This document shows positions 52,360-60,767 of a stretch of 64,000 nt of DNA, one piece after another. Source of the stretch: Nioella sp965215655 (GTDB lineage: Bacteria > Pseudomonadota > Alphaproteobacteria > Rhodobacterales > Rhodobacteraceae). A program made the translations under genes and the position numbers. The notes below the pieces were generated by a model. It searched no databases. It saw only the letters and a list, made by a program, of their open reading frames with translations, and was not told the origin of the DNA. Each line of letters starts with the position of its first letter. The stretch's first letter is position 1. The stretch covers positions 2,294,001 through 2,358,000 of the forward strand of contig NZ_OZ244111.1 of NCBI RefSeq assembly GCF_965215655.1. The letters are read 5' to 3'.

Positions 52360-53178
52360 GTGCTCGAAGTCCGCAATGTCACGCGCGTGTTTGGCAATCG
52401 CAAGGCGGTGGATGCCGTCAGTTTCTCCATCGACCAGCCGCAATTCGTGGGCATCATCGGGCGCTCGGGAGCTGGGAAATCGACCTTCCTGCGCATGATG
52501 AATCGTCTTCTACAGGCCTCATCGGGCGAGATCCTTGTCGAGGGCCGCGATATCCTCGCGCTCAAGGGGGCCGAGGCGCGCGCCTGGCAAAGTCAGTGCT
52601 CGATGATCTTTCAGCAATTCAACCTGGTTCCGCGACTGGACGTGGCGTCGAACGTGATGCATGGCCAGCTCAATCGCCGCTCGACACTGGCGACGATGTT
52701 CAACCTGTGGTCCCGCGAAGACATCCTGAAGGCGCTCGATATCCTCGACCGGCTTGGCATCGCAGAGCAGGCCCCCAAGCGGGCCGAAGCGCTGTCGGGT
52801 GGCCAGCAACAGCGCGTCGCCATCGCCCGGGCGCTGATGCAGGACCCCAAGATCATCCTCGCGGATGAACCCATTGCCAGCCTTGACCCGATGAACGCGC
52901 AGGTGGTGATGGACACGCTCAAGAAGATCAACACCGAGGATGGCCGGATGGTCATCGCCAACCTGCATACGCTGGACACCGCGCGCCGCTATTGCGACCG
53001 GGTGATCGGCCTGCGCGACGGTATTCTGGTTTTCGACGGTCCGCCAAGCGACCTGACCACCGATGCCGCGCGAGAGATCTACGGCGCGGACGAGAGTTTC
53101 AATGAAGAAGCGACCTCGACCGCGATTCCCGGCAAGACCGCGACCCGTGTTCGCGAATTGGCCATGGCCGCCCAGTAA
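52360..53178 (+). CDS. phnC: Phosphonate ABC transporter ATP-binding protein
   Basis: The 272-residue ATPase has Walker A GRSGAGKST (34-42), the signature LSGGQQQR (about 145) and Walker B IILADEP. It powers phosphonate import with PhnD and PhnE. It starts at GTG 52360. First gene of the phnCDE1E2 group. Confidence 0.95.
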   Translation: MLEVRNVTRVFGNRKAVDAVSFSIDQPQFVGIIGRSGAGKSTFLRMMNRLLQASSGEILVEGRDILALKGAEARAWQSQCSMIFQQFNLVPRLDVASNVMHGQLNRRSTLATMFNLWSREDILKALDILDRLGIAEQAPKRAEALSGGQQQRVAIARALMQDPKIILADEPIASLDPMNAQVVMDTLKKINTEDGRMVIANLHTLDTARRYCDRVIGLRDGILVFDGPPSDLTTDAAREIYGADESFNEEATSTAIPGKTATRVRELAMAAQ

Positions 53179-53236
53179 CCACGTTTATCAAACCCCGGGC
53201 CCCGTCCGGGGCCGCTCATCGCAATGGAGAGACCCG

Positions 53237-54145
53237 ATGAAGAAGCTTGCTGCCGCCCTGATCATGTCCACGGCCCTGACCGGCGCGGTCTACGCCGATG
53301 GCCACGCCATCACCGAATTCAACATTGGCCTTCTGGGTGGCGAGAACGCCCAGGACCGTCTGGCCAATAACGAGTGCTTCCGCGCCTATGTCGAAGAAGC
53401 CCTTGGCGTCCCGACCCGCCTGTTTACCCCCGCGGACTATAACGGCGTGATCCAGGGCCTCGTTGGCGGCACGCTGGACTTCGCATGGCTTGGCGCGTCG
53501 TCCTATGCCGCGACCTACCTTGCCGACCCGGAAGCAGTCATTCCGGTTCTGGTCAAGACGAACCTCGATGGCTCGTTCTCGTACCACTCGATCGGTTTTG
53601 CCCGCGCCGACAGCGGTATCACCTCGCTGGAAGACCTGCAGGGCCGCATCTTCGGCTTCGGCGATCCGAACTCCACCTCCGGCTTCCTGATCCCGTCGGT
53701 GGAAATCCCGCAGATCACCGGTGCCACGATGGACTCGGGCGACTATTTCGGTGAGGTCGTGTTCACCGGCGGCCACGAACAGACCATCATCGCTGTCAAC
53801 AATGGCAGCGTCGATGGCGGCGTGACCTGGGCCGACGGCCTGGGTGCCTGGGAAGACGGCTACAACTCCGGCGCTCTGCGCCGCGCGGTTGACGCCGGTC
53901 TGGTGGACATGAACGATCTGGTTGAAATCTGGCGGTCGCGCCCGATCCCCGAGGGGCCGATCGTGCTGCGCGCCTCGCTGCCGCAGGACGTTCGTGACAC
54001 CGTGACCGACCTGCTGGCCAACCTGATCGACGTCGACCCCGACTGCGCCTATGGCGTCGCCGCTGGCGAAACCGCAGGGTTCGAGCCGATCACGCATGAA
54101 GCCTATGAGACCATCATCGCCGTCCGTCAGGCACAGATGAACTGA
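53237..54145 (+). CDS. phnD: Phosphonate-binding periplasmic protein
   Basis: The 302-residue protein has a Sec signal peptide (MKKLAAALIMSTALTGAVYA) and the PhnD landmarks FNIGLLGGENAQDRLANN, LAWLGASSY-type (FAWLGASSYA) and GFGDPNSTSGFLIPS, the phosphonate-binding loop. It captures phosphonates in the periplasm. It starts after GGAGAG and is followed by a strong terminator-like hairpin, which should favour its expression over the permeases. Confidence 0.95.
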   Translation: MKKLAAALIMSTALTGAVYADGHAITEFNIGLLGGENAQDRLANNECFRAYVEEALGVPTRLFTPADYNGVIQGLVGGTLDFAWLGASSYAATYLADPEAVIPVLVKTNLDGSFSYHSIGFARADSGITSLEDLQGRIFGFGDPNSTSGFLIPSVEIPQITGATMDSGDYFGEVVFTGGHEQTIIAVNNGSVDGGVTWADGLGAWEDGYNSGALRRAVDAGLVDMNDLVEIWRSRPIPEGPIVLRASLPQDVRDTVTDLLANLIDVDPDCAYGVAAGETAGFEPITHEAYETIIAVRQAQMN

Positions 54146-54151
54146 TCCCTC

Positions 54152-54191
54152 GCCGGGTCCCGCCACCCATGCGGGGCCCGGCCCCTTTTTT
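54152..54191 (+). terminator. Terminator-like hairpin between phnD and phnE
   Basis: GCCGGGTCCCGC and GCGGGGCCCGGC form a 12-bp stem (one G-U pair) with a 7-nt loop and are followed by CCC and six T. It lies 7 bp after the phnD stop and 13 bp before the phnE1 start, so it is probably a partial terminator. Confidence 0.85.
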
Positions 54192-54203
54192 CCCGGCTCT
54201 CCC

Positions 54204-55067
54204 ATGACCCTCAGCGACTCCGCCCCCCAAGGCACAGATTCAATCCGCGAGTCCTATCTCGCGATGACCCGCCGCAAGCGGATGTATTCCGGGATCATGC
54301 TGCTGATCTTCGTGGTCCTCTTCATTTCGGGCTTCCAGATCGCGCAGGACCGCAATGCGGGCGGGTTCATCGACGGGCTGCCGCAACTGCCGGATTTTCC
54401 AGCCTCCGTCCTGTCCGAAGCCATCGAGAAGGCGGCGAACCTGCCCGGCCATATCGTCGATGTGCTGCCTGCCCTGCTCGAGACCGTCAATATCGCCGCG
54501 GTGTCCACCCTGACCGGCACGCTGGCCGGTATGATGCTGGCCCTGCTTGCGACGCGCGGGCTGGCCCCGTGGCCGCGCCTGACCGGTGTGTTTCGCCGGC
54601 TGTCCGATATCTTGCGCGCTGTGCCCGAGATCGTCGTGGCACTGGTGCTGATCTTTGTCCTGGGGGGCGGTCCCGTCCCTGCCGCCATCGCCATCGCGCT
54701 GCACACGGCAGGCGCAATGGGCAAGCTGTTTTCCGAGGTCAACGAGAATGTCGACCAGAAACCGCTCGAAGGCCTCGCCTCGGTCGGCGCGACCTGGGGC
54801 CAGCGCATGTGGCTGGGTGTGATCCCGCAGGTCGCGCCCAACTATTTCAGCTATGCGCTGCTGCGTTTCGAGATCAATATCCGCGCCTCGGCAATCCTCG
54901 GCTTCGTCGGGGCCGGTGGCATCGGCTATGAACTCAAGAACGCCATGACGTTCGGCCAGGGCAAGCTGGACGAGGCGGCTGGCATCTTCATCGTGCTTTT
55001 CGCGACGATCGTCTTTTTCGATCAGATCTCCAGCCTGATCCGCAACCGACTGACCTACGGAGGCTGA
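54204..55067 (+). CDS. phnE: Phosphonate ABC transporter permease 1
   Basis: This 287-residue permease has about five to six membrane helices and the cytoplasmic EAA-type loop EGLASVGATWGQRMWLGVIPQV, which contacts PhnC. Family PhnE length. It is followed after 4 bp by the second permease; the pair forms the import channel. Confidence 0.94.
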   Translation: MTLSDSAPQGTDSIRESYLAMTRRKRMYSGIMLLIFVVLFISGFQIAQDRNAGGFIDGLPQLPDFPASVLSEAIEKAANLPGHIVDVLPALLETVNIAAVSTLTGTLAGMMLALLATRGLAPWPRLTGVFRRLSDILRAVPEIVVALVLIFVLGGGPVPAAIAIALHTAGAMGKLFSEVNENVDQKPLEGLASVGATWGQRMWLGVIPQVAPNYFSYALLRFEINIRASAILGFVGAGGIGYELKNAMTFGQGKLDEAAGIFIVLFATIVFFDQISSLIRNRLTYGG

Positions 55068-55071
55068 CATC

Positions 55072-56391
55072 ATGGCCGCAAGCGCAGCAATGCGGGACGA
55101 GGTTCTCGCGCATTTCCGTGGCAAGCGCATTCAGGCATTTGTCATTCCGGGCGTGATCCTTGCCTATTTTGTCTACATTTTCTTCGCCTTCGACATTTCC
55201 GGTATCGCCGCGCGCGCCCGGCTGGACAACGCTGCAATCCTGCTGAGCGATGCCGTCTCGCACCGGGTCCATGTCACGCGTGACAACCGGCGCGGCGAGA
55301 TCGAGGCCTCCATCGAAGGCTCGCGCCGCATGGTCTTCAGCGAGGACCAGCGCCCCGACTGGATCACGATCGACGGCGATGCGGCGCGGATCGAGCTGCC
55401 TCTGGGCCATTCGGTGACCTATGACGGACCGAACGTGACCTACGATCACCCGGACTATGGGCAGATCCGCATCTGGTCCGACGATGGCATCCAGCTGGAG
55501 CTGCCGACCGACAACCTGCCCGATTGGATCAACGCCTCGAACACCCGCGTGTCGATCACGACCGAGGCCGGGCGCCTGTCGATGACCCGTTCAAGGACCG
55601 AGACCCTGCGCTATGTTCCGGGGTGGGAGTTGTTCTTCTTCGACCTGTCCAGCCCGTTCTGGGGTCTGAGCGTAGGCGAAGTCGTTTCGACGGTGCTGCA
55701 GGGCGAACGGATCGACCCGGCACGCAGCAACCTGTCGCTGATGGTACGCGACTTCTGGTATAATAGTATCTGGCGGCATGGGGACGTGATCTGGGCGCTT
55801 GGCGAGACGATCCTCATGGCGTTCCTGGGCACCTTCGGCGCGGCGATCGTGGCATTGCCGCTGGCCTTCCTGGCGGCGGGGAATTTTGCGCCGTCGAGGG
55901 CCGTGCGCTTCGTCGTGCGCCGGATTTTCGACTTCGTGCGCGGCGTCGATGCGCTGATCTTCACCATCATCCTGAGCCGCGCTTTCGGCCCCGGCCCGAT
56001 GACCGGCGCGCTGGCGATCCTGACCACGGACACTGGCAGTTTCGGCAAGATGTTCTCGGAAGCGCTGGAGAACGTCGATGACAAGCAGATCGAGGGTGTG
56101 CGTTCAACCGGTGCGAACGCGGTCCAGGGCTACCGGTTCGGGGTTATCCCGCAGGTGATGCCCGTGTTGCTGAGCCAGGTGCTGTATCTCTTCGAATCCA
56201 ACACCCGCTCGGCCACGATCATCGGGGCCATTGTCGGCGGCGGGATCGGGCTGTTGCTGACACAGGCGATCCAGACCACGGCGGATTGGGAAAAGGTGAC
56301 CTACTACATCATCTTGATCGTGCTTATGGTCATCGCCATGGATCAGCTCTCGGGCTGGCTGCGGCGCAAACTGATCAAGGGTGACGCGTGA
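55072..56391 (+). CDS. phnE: Phosphonate ABC transporter permease 2 with a large extra-membrane insert
   Basis: The 439-residue permease is much longer than PhnE1. After the first membrane helix (about 25-44) there is a hydrophilic, beta-prone region of about 150 residues (50-200; VTYDGPNVTYDHPDYGQIRIW, LELPTDNLPDWI) before the usual permease core with the EGVRSTGANAVQGYRFGVIPQV loop. The insert should be periplasmic and could dock PhnD or gate the channel. The gene's stop overlaps the SDR start by 4 bp. Confidence 0.92.
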   Translation: MAASAAMRDEVLAHFRGKRIQAFVIPGVILAYFVYIFFAFDISGIAARARLDNAAILLSDAVSHRVHVTRDNRRGEIEASIEGSRRMVFSEDQRPDWITIDGDAARIELPLGHSVTYDGPNVTYDHPDYGQIRIWSDDGIQLELPTDNLPDWINASNTRVSITTEAGRLSMTRSRTETLRYVPGWELFFFDLSSPFWGLSVGEVVSTVLQGERIDPARSNLSLMVRDFWYNSIWRHGDVIWALGETILMAFLGTFGAAIVALPLAFLAAGNFAPSRAVRFVVRRIFDFVRGVDALIFTIILSRAFGPGPMTGALAILTTDTGSFGKMFSEALENVDDKQIEGVRSTGANAVQGYRFGVIPQVMPVLLSQVLYLFESNTRSATIIGAIVGGGIGLLLTQAIQTTADWEKVTYYIILIVLMVIAMDQLSGWLRRKLIKGDA

Positions 56392-57065
56392 TCGAAAAAG
56401 ACCTCTCCCCGGCGACTCATGTCGTCATCACCGGCGGCAGCCGCGGCATCGGCCGTCACATGGCTGAAATGGCGCTGGACCGCGGCTGGCGCGTTACCGT
56501 GACAACCCGCGACGGCAACGCGCCCGAGGGCGCGGCACAGGCGGTGATCGACGTGACCGATCATGCAGCCCTGGCGGATTTTGCCGCCGCTCTCGGCCCG
56601 GTGGATATCCTGATCAACAATGCCGGCATCATCGGCCCCGCGCGGCAATCGACACTGGACATGGATTTCGCAGGCTTTGCGCAGACACTGGCGGTCAACA
56701 CGCTGGCCCCACTCGCAGTTGCACAGGCCCTTCTGCCCAATCTGCGCGCCGCACCGGCAGCGCGCATCCTGTCGGTGTCCAGCCAGATGGCCTGGATGGG
56801 CTATGCCAAATCGGACCGCATCGCCTATCGCGCGTCGAAGGCGGCGCTGAACAAGGTGATGCAGGGGCTTGCGACCGATCTGTCCCCCGAGGGCATCGCC
56901 GTTGCGCTGGTCGATCCGGGCTGGGTGCGTACCGACATGGGTGGCCCCGAGGCCGATCTGGAACCAGAGACCGTGGCTTCGGGAATCCTGACGCTCGCCG
57001 AGCGACTGACCCTTCAGGACACCGGGAAATTCTTTCGCTACGACGGCCAGCAGCGCGAATTCTGA
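56388..57065 (+). CDS. Short-chain dehydrogenase/reductase in the phn operon
   Basis: The 225-residue SDR has GGSRGIGRHM (cofactor loop, about 16-25), NNAG and the catalytic Ser-Tyr-Lys with YRASKAA. It begins with GTG overlapping the phnE2 stop (GTGA), so it is translated with the transporter. It might reduce or oxidise a carbonyl made during phosphonate breakdown, but its substrate is unknown. Confidence 0.87.
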   Translation: MIEKDLSPATHVVITGGSRGIGRHMAEMALDRGWRVTVTTRDGNAPEGAAQAVIDVTDHAALADFAAALGPVDILINNAGIIGPARQSTLDMDFAGFAQTLAVNTLAPLAVAQALLPNLRAAPAARILSVSSQMAWMGYAKSDRIAYRASKAALNKVMQGLATDLSPEGIAVALVDPGWVRTDMGGPEADLEPETVASGILTLAERLTLQDTGKFFRYDGQQREF

Positions 57066-57067
57066 CA

Positions 57068-57685
57068 ATGACCAAGCTTACCGCCAACGAACCGCATATC
57101 CACCCGGATTGCGAGATTTCCAACAGCAGTTTCGGAGCCTATTGCGAGGTCGGGCGCGGCAGCCGTGTCCTGAACTCGGAATTCGGCGACTACGCCTATT
57201 GCGACCGCTATGCGGATATCGCCAATTGCACCATCGGCAAGTTCGCCAATATTGCCGCCTTTACGCGGATCGGCCCCACCGATCACCCGATGGCCAATGC
57301 CGCGCAGCATCATTTCCTGTATCGGTCGGCGGACTACTGGGACGACACGGCGAACGATGCGGCCTTTTTCGACCATCGCGCCTCGCGCCGTTGCAGTCTG
57401 GGACATGACTGCTGGATCGGCCATGGCGCGATCATCATGCCCGAGGTCACACTGGGAATCGGGGCCATTGCCGCAGCGGGTGCGGTGGTCACCCGCGACG
57501 TGCCGCCCTTCATGATCGTCGCAGGGGTTCCGGCGCGGCCGGTCCGGGCACGGTTCGCCGACTCGGTGATCGAGCGGTTGCTGGCACTGGCATGGTGGGA
57601 CTGGTCCCACGATCGCCTGCGTGCGGCGCTCGATGATTTTCGCGCCCTGCCCGCAGAGGCTTTCCTGGAGATCTACGGCGGGTAG
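57068..57685 (+). CDS. Phosphonate-cluster hexapeptide acyltransferase
   Basis: The 205-residue left-handed beta-helix protein belongs to the phosphonate-metabolism hexapeptide transferase group (chloramphenicol-acetyltransferase-like), with GHDCWIGHGAIIMPEVTLG and IGPTDHPMANAAQHHFLYR. Such proteins are usually next to phn genes and are suggested to acetylate aminophosphonates. It follows the SDR by 2 bp and converges on phnM. Confidence 0.88.
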   Translation: MTKLTANEPHIHPDCEISNSSFGAYCEVGRGSRVLNSEFGDYAYCDRYADIANCTIGKFANIAAFTRIGPTDHPMANAAQHHFLYRSADYWDDTANDAAFFDHRASRRCSLGHDCWIGHGAIIMPEVTLGIGAIAAAGAVVTRDVPPFMIVAGVPARPVRARFADSVIERLLALAWWDWSHDRLRAALDDFRALPAEAFLEIYGG

Positions 57686-57739
57686 AAAAGCCCCGCGCAA
57701 GCCCGTGCCCTTCAGCACCGCGCCGGAGGGTGATCGCGG

Positions 57740-58909
57740 TTACTGCGCCGCCATTGCAGCACCGCCCATCAACCGGCGCGCTGCCGCACCCTGGGCATGG
57801 GCCAGCCGTCCACCGGTGATCGTGGCCTCGATGGCATGTGTGTCGGGATCGACGACGACAATGTCGGCACGCTGACCCGGTTCCAGCCCGCCCCGGTCAA
57901 ACAACCCCATCGCCCGGGCCGGAGCCCCCGACAGCAGGTCCCAGGCCTGCGCCAGGGGCAGCATGCCCCGATCGGACAATGCGAACGCCGCCTGCGGCAA
58001 GGCCGGGTAATAGTAGTCCGAAACAAGCGCCGTGCAGAGCCCGTCTGCGATCAGCCCCTCAGCCGCAATATTGCCCGACTGGCTGCCGCCGCGCACCACG
58101 TTGGGGGCTCCCATCAGCACCGGCTCACCCGCCGCGATGGCGTCGCGCGCCGCCTCGACGGTTGTCGGAAACTCGCAGATCGGGGCCCCGATGGAGCGGA
58201 ACCGCCCGCGCGTCATGGCATCACCATCGTCATGCGACCCCATTGCAACGCCCTGCGCGGCCAATGTCATGGCCAGGGAAGACAAGGCCTGCGGCACCCG
58301 GTCATCCATTTGCCCGGCCCTCTCGATAATGGTCAGCAATTCCTGCGGGCTACGCCCCTGCTGTGCAGCCCATTGCGCGAATCGCTGCGGGTGGTCCTGC
58401 ACCATCTGCTGCGCCTCGGGCAGGTGGTTGTTGAACACCACGTAGTCGACCCCATGGCGCGCAATCGCCCGCAACAGGCGCGCGTGCTCATCTGGAACAT
58501 GGGTTTCCAGCCGGATCTGCACGCGGATATCCGGCAACAACCCGGGTCGGGCATTGTCCAGCGCGGTAAGCAGGGCCTCGGTCGCGTCGGCACTGCGAAA
58601 TCCGCCTTCCCAGCTCCAGCTTTGCGCCAACCAGGCGGTGGTGACACCATTCGCCGCCAGCTCTGCCGCGACCGAACGCAAGGCACGGGTTTTGTCAAAT
58701 GGCGCGGCGGGACGCGGGGAAAGATGTCGTTCAAACCCGTCCCCATGCAAATCGACGATGCCGGGCAGGACGAGGTATCCCGACAGGTCGATCTCGCCCG
58801 CGGGACACTCGTCGATGATGCCATCGGCCAGCGTTAGAACATCGTCGCAAAGATCGCCATCGCGCAGAATGCGCGCACCTGTCAGGCGGAGAGGGGGAAG
58901 CAGGGGCAT
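57740..58909 (-). CDS. phnM: Alpha-D-ribose 1-methylphosphonate 5-triphosphate diphosphatase
   Basis: PhnM removes pyrophosphate from the triphosphate made by PhnGHIL. The 389-residue amidohydrolase has the metal ligands in VDLHGDGFERH (HxD-type), the later histidines in NNHLPEA and MGSHDDGD, and the C-terminal GQRADIVVVD block. It lies 57 bp after phnF on the minus strand, away from the other core genes. Confidence 0.94.
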   Translation of the reverse strand: MPLLPPLRLTGARILRDGDLCDDVLTLADGIIDECPAGEIDLSGYLVLPGIVDLHGDGFERHLSPRPAAPFDKTRALRSVAAELAANGVTTAWLAQSWSWEGGFRSADATEALLTALDNARPGLLPDIRVQIRLETHVPDEHARLLRAIARHGVDYVVFNNHLPEAQQMVQDHPQRFAQWAAQQGRSPQELLTIIERAGQMDDRVPQALSSLAMTLAAQGVAMGSHDDGDAMTRGRFRSIGAPICEFPTTVEAARDAIAAGEPVLMGAPNVVRGGSQSGNIAAEGLIADGLCTALVSDYYYPALPQAAFALSDRGMLPLAQAWDLLSGAPARAMGLFDRGGLEPGQRADIVVVDPDTHAIEATITGGRLAHAQGAAARRLMGGAAMAAQ

Positions 58910-58966
58910 GATGGGCTCCGAGAAACTGCCCCTCTATCCCTCGCTCCCATGACAGTTTGGTGACGA

Positions 58967-59680
58967 TCAGTCGGGTGTTACGGTCAAAGTGACTCTTTCC
59001 CCGGCAAAATGCCCCTCCGCGTATTCGACGGGCGTTCCTTCGGGAGTGATGTTGAGCGCCTCGGCCCGCATCACCGGATCGCCGGGCCGCAGCGACAGGT
59101 GCCCGGCCAGGATCGAGTCCGCGGAGCGGGCGGACAGGCGGGTCCAGGCGCGCAGATAGTCGTCGATCCCGCAGGCCGCCAGGGCATCGGTGATCCCCAG
59201 CCCCCTGGCCAGGGCGTCAGACATGCCCGCAAGACGGTCGCCCGGAAAGGAAGACCGGAAATGCCCGATCGTGACGCCATCCGACAGGGTCAATCCTTCG
59301 ACCCGCAACACGCGGGCCCCGGCGCTGATTTGCAGCGCTTTTGCCTCGGTATCGCTGGCCGGCGCCGTTAGAGTGCCCAGGATGCGCCGGCCGGGCACCC
59401 GTCCGGTTGCGGACACCGCCCGATGAAACCGCACTCTTCGGGACAGCGGATATTCGGTCGGACGCGCGGTGACGAAGGCCCCCGCGCCACGGCGGGTATG
59501 GATCAGTCCCAACTGGGTCAAACTGGCCAGGGCGCGGCGGACCGTATGCCGGTTCACCCCGAAACGCGCTGCAAGCTCGGCTTCCGTCGGCAGCTTGTCG
59601 CCCGGACCAAGACGCTCTTCGATGTCCCGGGTGATCGTTTCGGCGATCTGACGCCAAAGGGCGTTTTCCGTGCGTGTCAT
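58967..59680 (-). CDS. phnF: GntR-family phosphonate regulator PhnF
   Basis: The 237-residue regulator has a winged helix (about 5-70; LPTEAELAARFGVNRHTVRRAL) and a UTRA ligand domain (about 90-232). It is divergent from phnG and the operator-like repeats lie between them. It heads the phnF-phnM unit. Confidence 0.94.
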   Translation of the reverse strand: MTRTENALWRQIAETITRDIEERLGPGDKLPTEAELAARFGVNRHTVRRALASLTQLGLIHTRRGAGAFVTARPTEYPLSRRVRFHRAVSATGRVPGRRILGTLTAPASDTEAKALQISAGARVLRVEGLTLSDGVTIGHFRSSFPGDRLAGMSDALARGLGITDALAACGIDDYLRAWTRLSARSADSILAGHLSLRPGDPVMRAEALNITPEGTPVEYAEGHFAGERVTLTVTPD

Positions 59681-59728
59681 AGAAACTTCACGTGAAGGAT
59701 TGGATATGGCCTGCTAAGATATGTCGAG

Positions 59729-59748
59729 TTGTATAGTAATGTAGACAA
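59729..59748. promoter_or_regulatory. PhnF operator candidate between phnF and phnG
   Basis: TTGTATA-GTAATG-TAGACAA is an inverted repeat (6 of 7 positions) 10 bp before the phnG start. A second palindrome, CTTCACGTGAAG, lies 6 bp before the phnF start (59686-59697). Both would suit a GntR-type dimer. Confidence 0.58.
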
Positions 59749-59757
59749 ATAAGCAAG

Positions 59758-60198
59758 ATGTCCAATCCACAGACCTTCGACCGCGCACAGTCCATGGGGT
59801 TGCTCGCCCGGGCCCCGGCCGACCGGCTTGCGGCGCTATACCCCGATATCGCCGAACATGCCGTGCTGCGCGGCCCCGAGACCGGTGCAGTCATGGTGCG
59901 CGGTCGGCAAGGCGGCACCGGCGCACCGTTCAATCTGGGAGAAATGACCGTGACTCGGTGCTCGGTGCGCCTTCCCTGCGGCAAGGACGGGCATGCCTAT
60001 GTTCAGGGGCGCAACAAGGATCATGCGCGCCGGGCGGCGGTGCTGGATGCCCTGCTGCAAACCGAGGCGATCGACGAAGTGACCGCCCGGGTGCTGGCCC
60101 CTCTGGCCGAGGCTGAAAGCGCGCAACGCACAGCGCGCGCGTCGAAGGCGGCGGCCACGAAGGTCGAGTTTTTCACCATGGTTCGCGGAGAGGATTGA
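59758..60198 (+). CDS. phnG: C-P lyase complex subunit PhnG
   Basis: PhnG (146 residues) is a small subunit of the PhnGHIJ core. The MGLLARAPADRLAAL N-terminus, LGEMTVTRCSVRL and GHAYVQGRNKDHARRAAVLDAL blocks are typical. The stop overlaps the phnH ATG by one base (TGATG). Confidence 0.95.
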   Translation: MSNPQTFDRAQSMGLLARAPADRLAALYPDIAEHAVLRGPETGAVMVRGRQGGTGAPFNLGEMTVTRCSVRLPCGKDGHAYVQGRNKDHARRAAVLDALLQTEAIDEVTARVLAPLAEAESAQRTARASKAAATKVEFFTMVRGED

Positions 60199-60767
60199 TG
60201 ACGCCTGACGCCATGACCGGCGGTTTCGCCGATGCCCCGGTGCAATCCGCCTGCGGATTCCGCGCCATCCTTCACGCGCTGTCGCAGCCCGGCGAAATCG
60301 TTGCGGTTTCAGGCGTGCAGCCCCCCGCGCCGCTGTCCGCGGCCGCTGGTACTGCGGCGCTGGTGCTGCTGGATGGCACCACACCGGTCCATCTGGCAGG
60401 GCCTCATGCGTGTCAGTCCGTGCGCGACTGGATCACCTTCCACACCGGCGCACCCCTTGTTGAGGCCGAGCATGCGATGTTCGCCTTTGGGGGCTGGGAT
60501 GCGTTGAGGCCGGTGGCGCGCTTCGCCATCGGCACCCCGGAATATCCCGACCGCGCCGCGACCCTGATCGTCGAGATGGACCGGCTGGACAGCGACGGAC
60601 CGGTCCTGCGCGGTCCCGGGATTGAAACGACCGCGCGACTGTCCCTGCCCGAGATTCAGGCCTTCAAGGTCAACCGCGCGCTCTTTCCCCTTGGGTTCGA
60701 CACGCTGCTGGCCTGCGGCGATCGGCTGGCAGGCCTGCCGCGCAGCACGATCGTGGAGGATGTATAA
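60198..60767 (+). CDS. phnH: C-P lyase complex subunit PhnH
   Basis: PhnH (189 residues) is a PLP-transferase-like fold without PLP chemistry and binds the core complex. The FRAILHALSQPGEI block and the C-terminal INRALFPLGFD-like motif (VNRALFPLGFDTLL) are typical. ATG 60198 was used; a TTG one codon earlier is open. Confidence 0.95.
   Translation: MTPDAMTGGFADAPVQSACGFRAILHALSQPGEIVAVSGVQPPAPLSAAAGTAALVLLDGTTPVHLAGPHACQSVRDWITFHTGAPLVEAEHAMFAFGGWDALRPVARFAIGTPEYPDRAATLIVEMDRLDSDGPVLRGPGIETTARLSLPEIQAFKVNRALFPLGFDTLLACGDRLAGLPRSTIVEDV

Noticed and set aside
51838..52443. 201-codon minus-strand frame upstream of cspA
   Set aside because: It overlaps the phnC start and the Pho-box-like region, and has no recognisable domain or codon bias.
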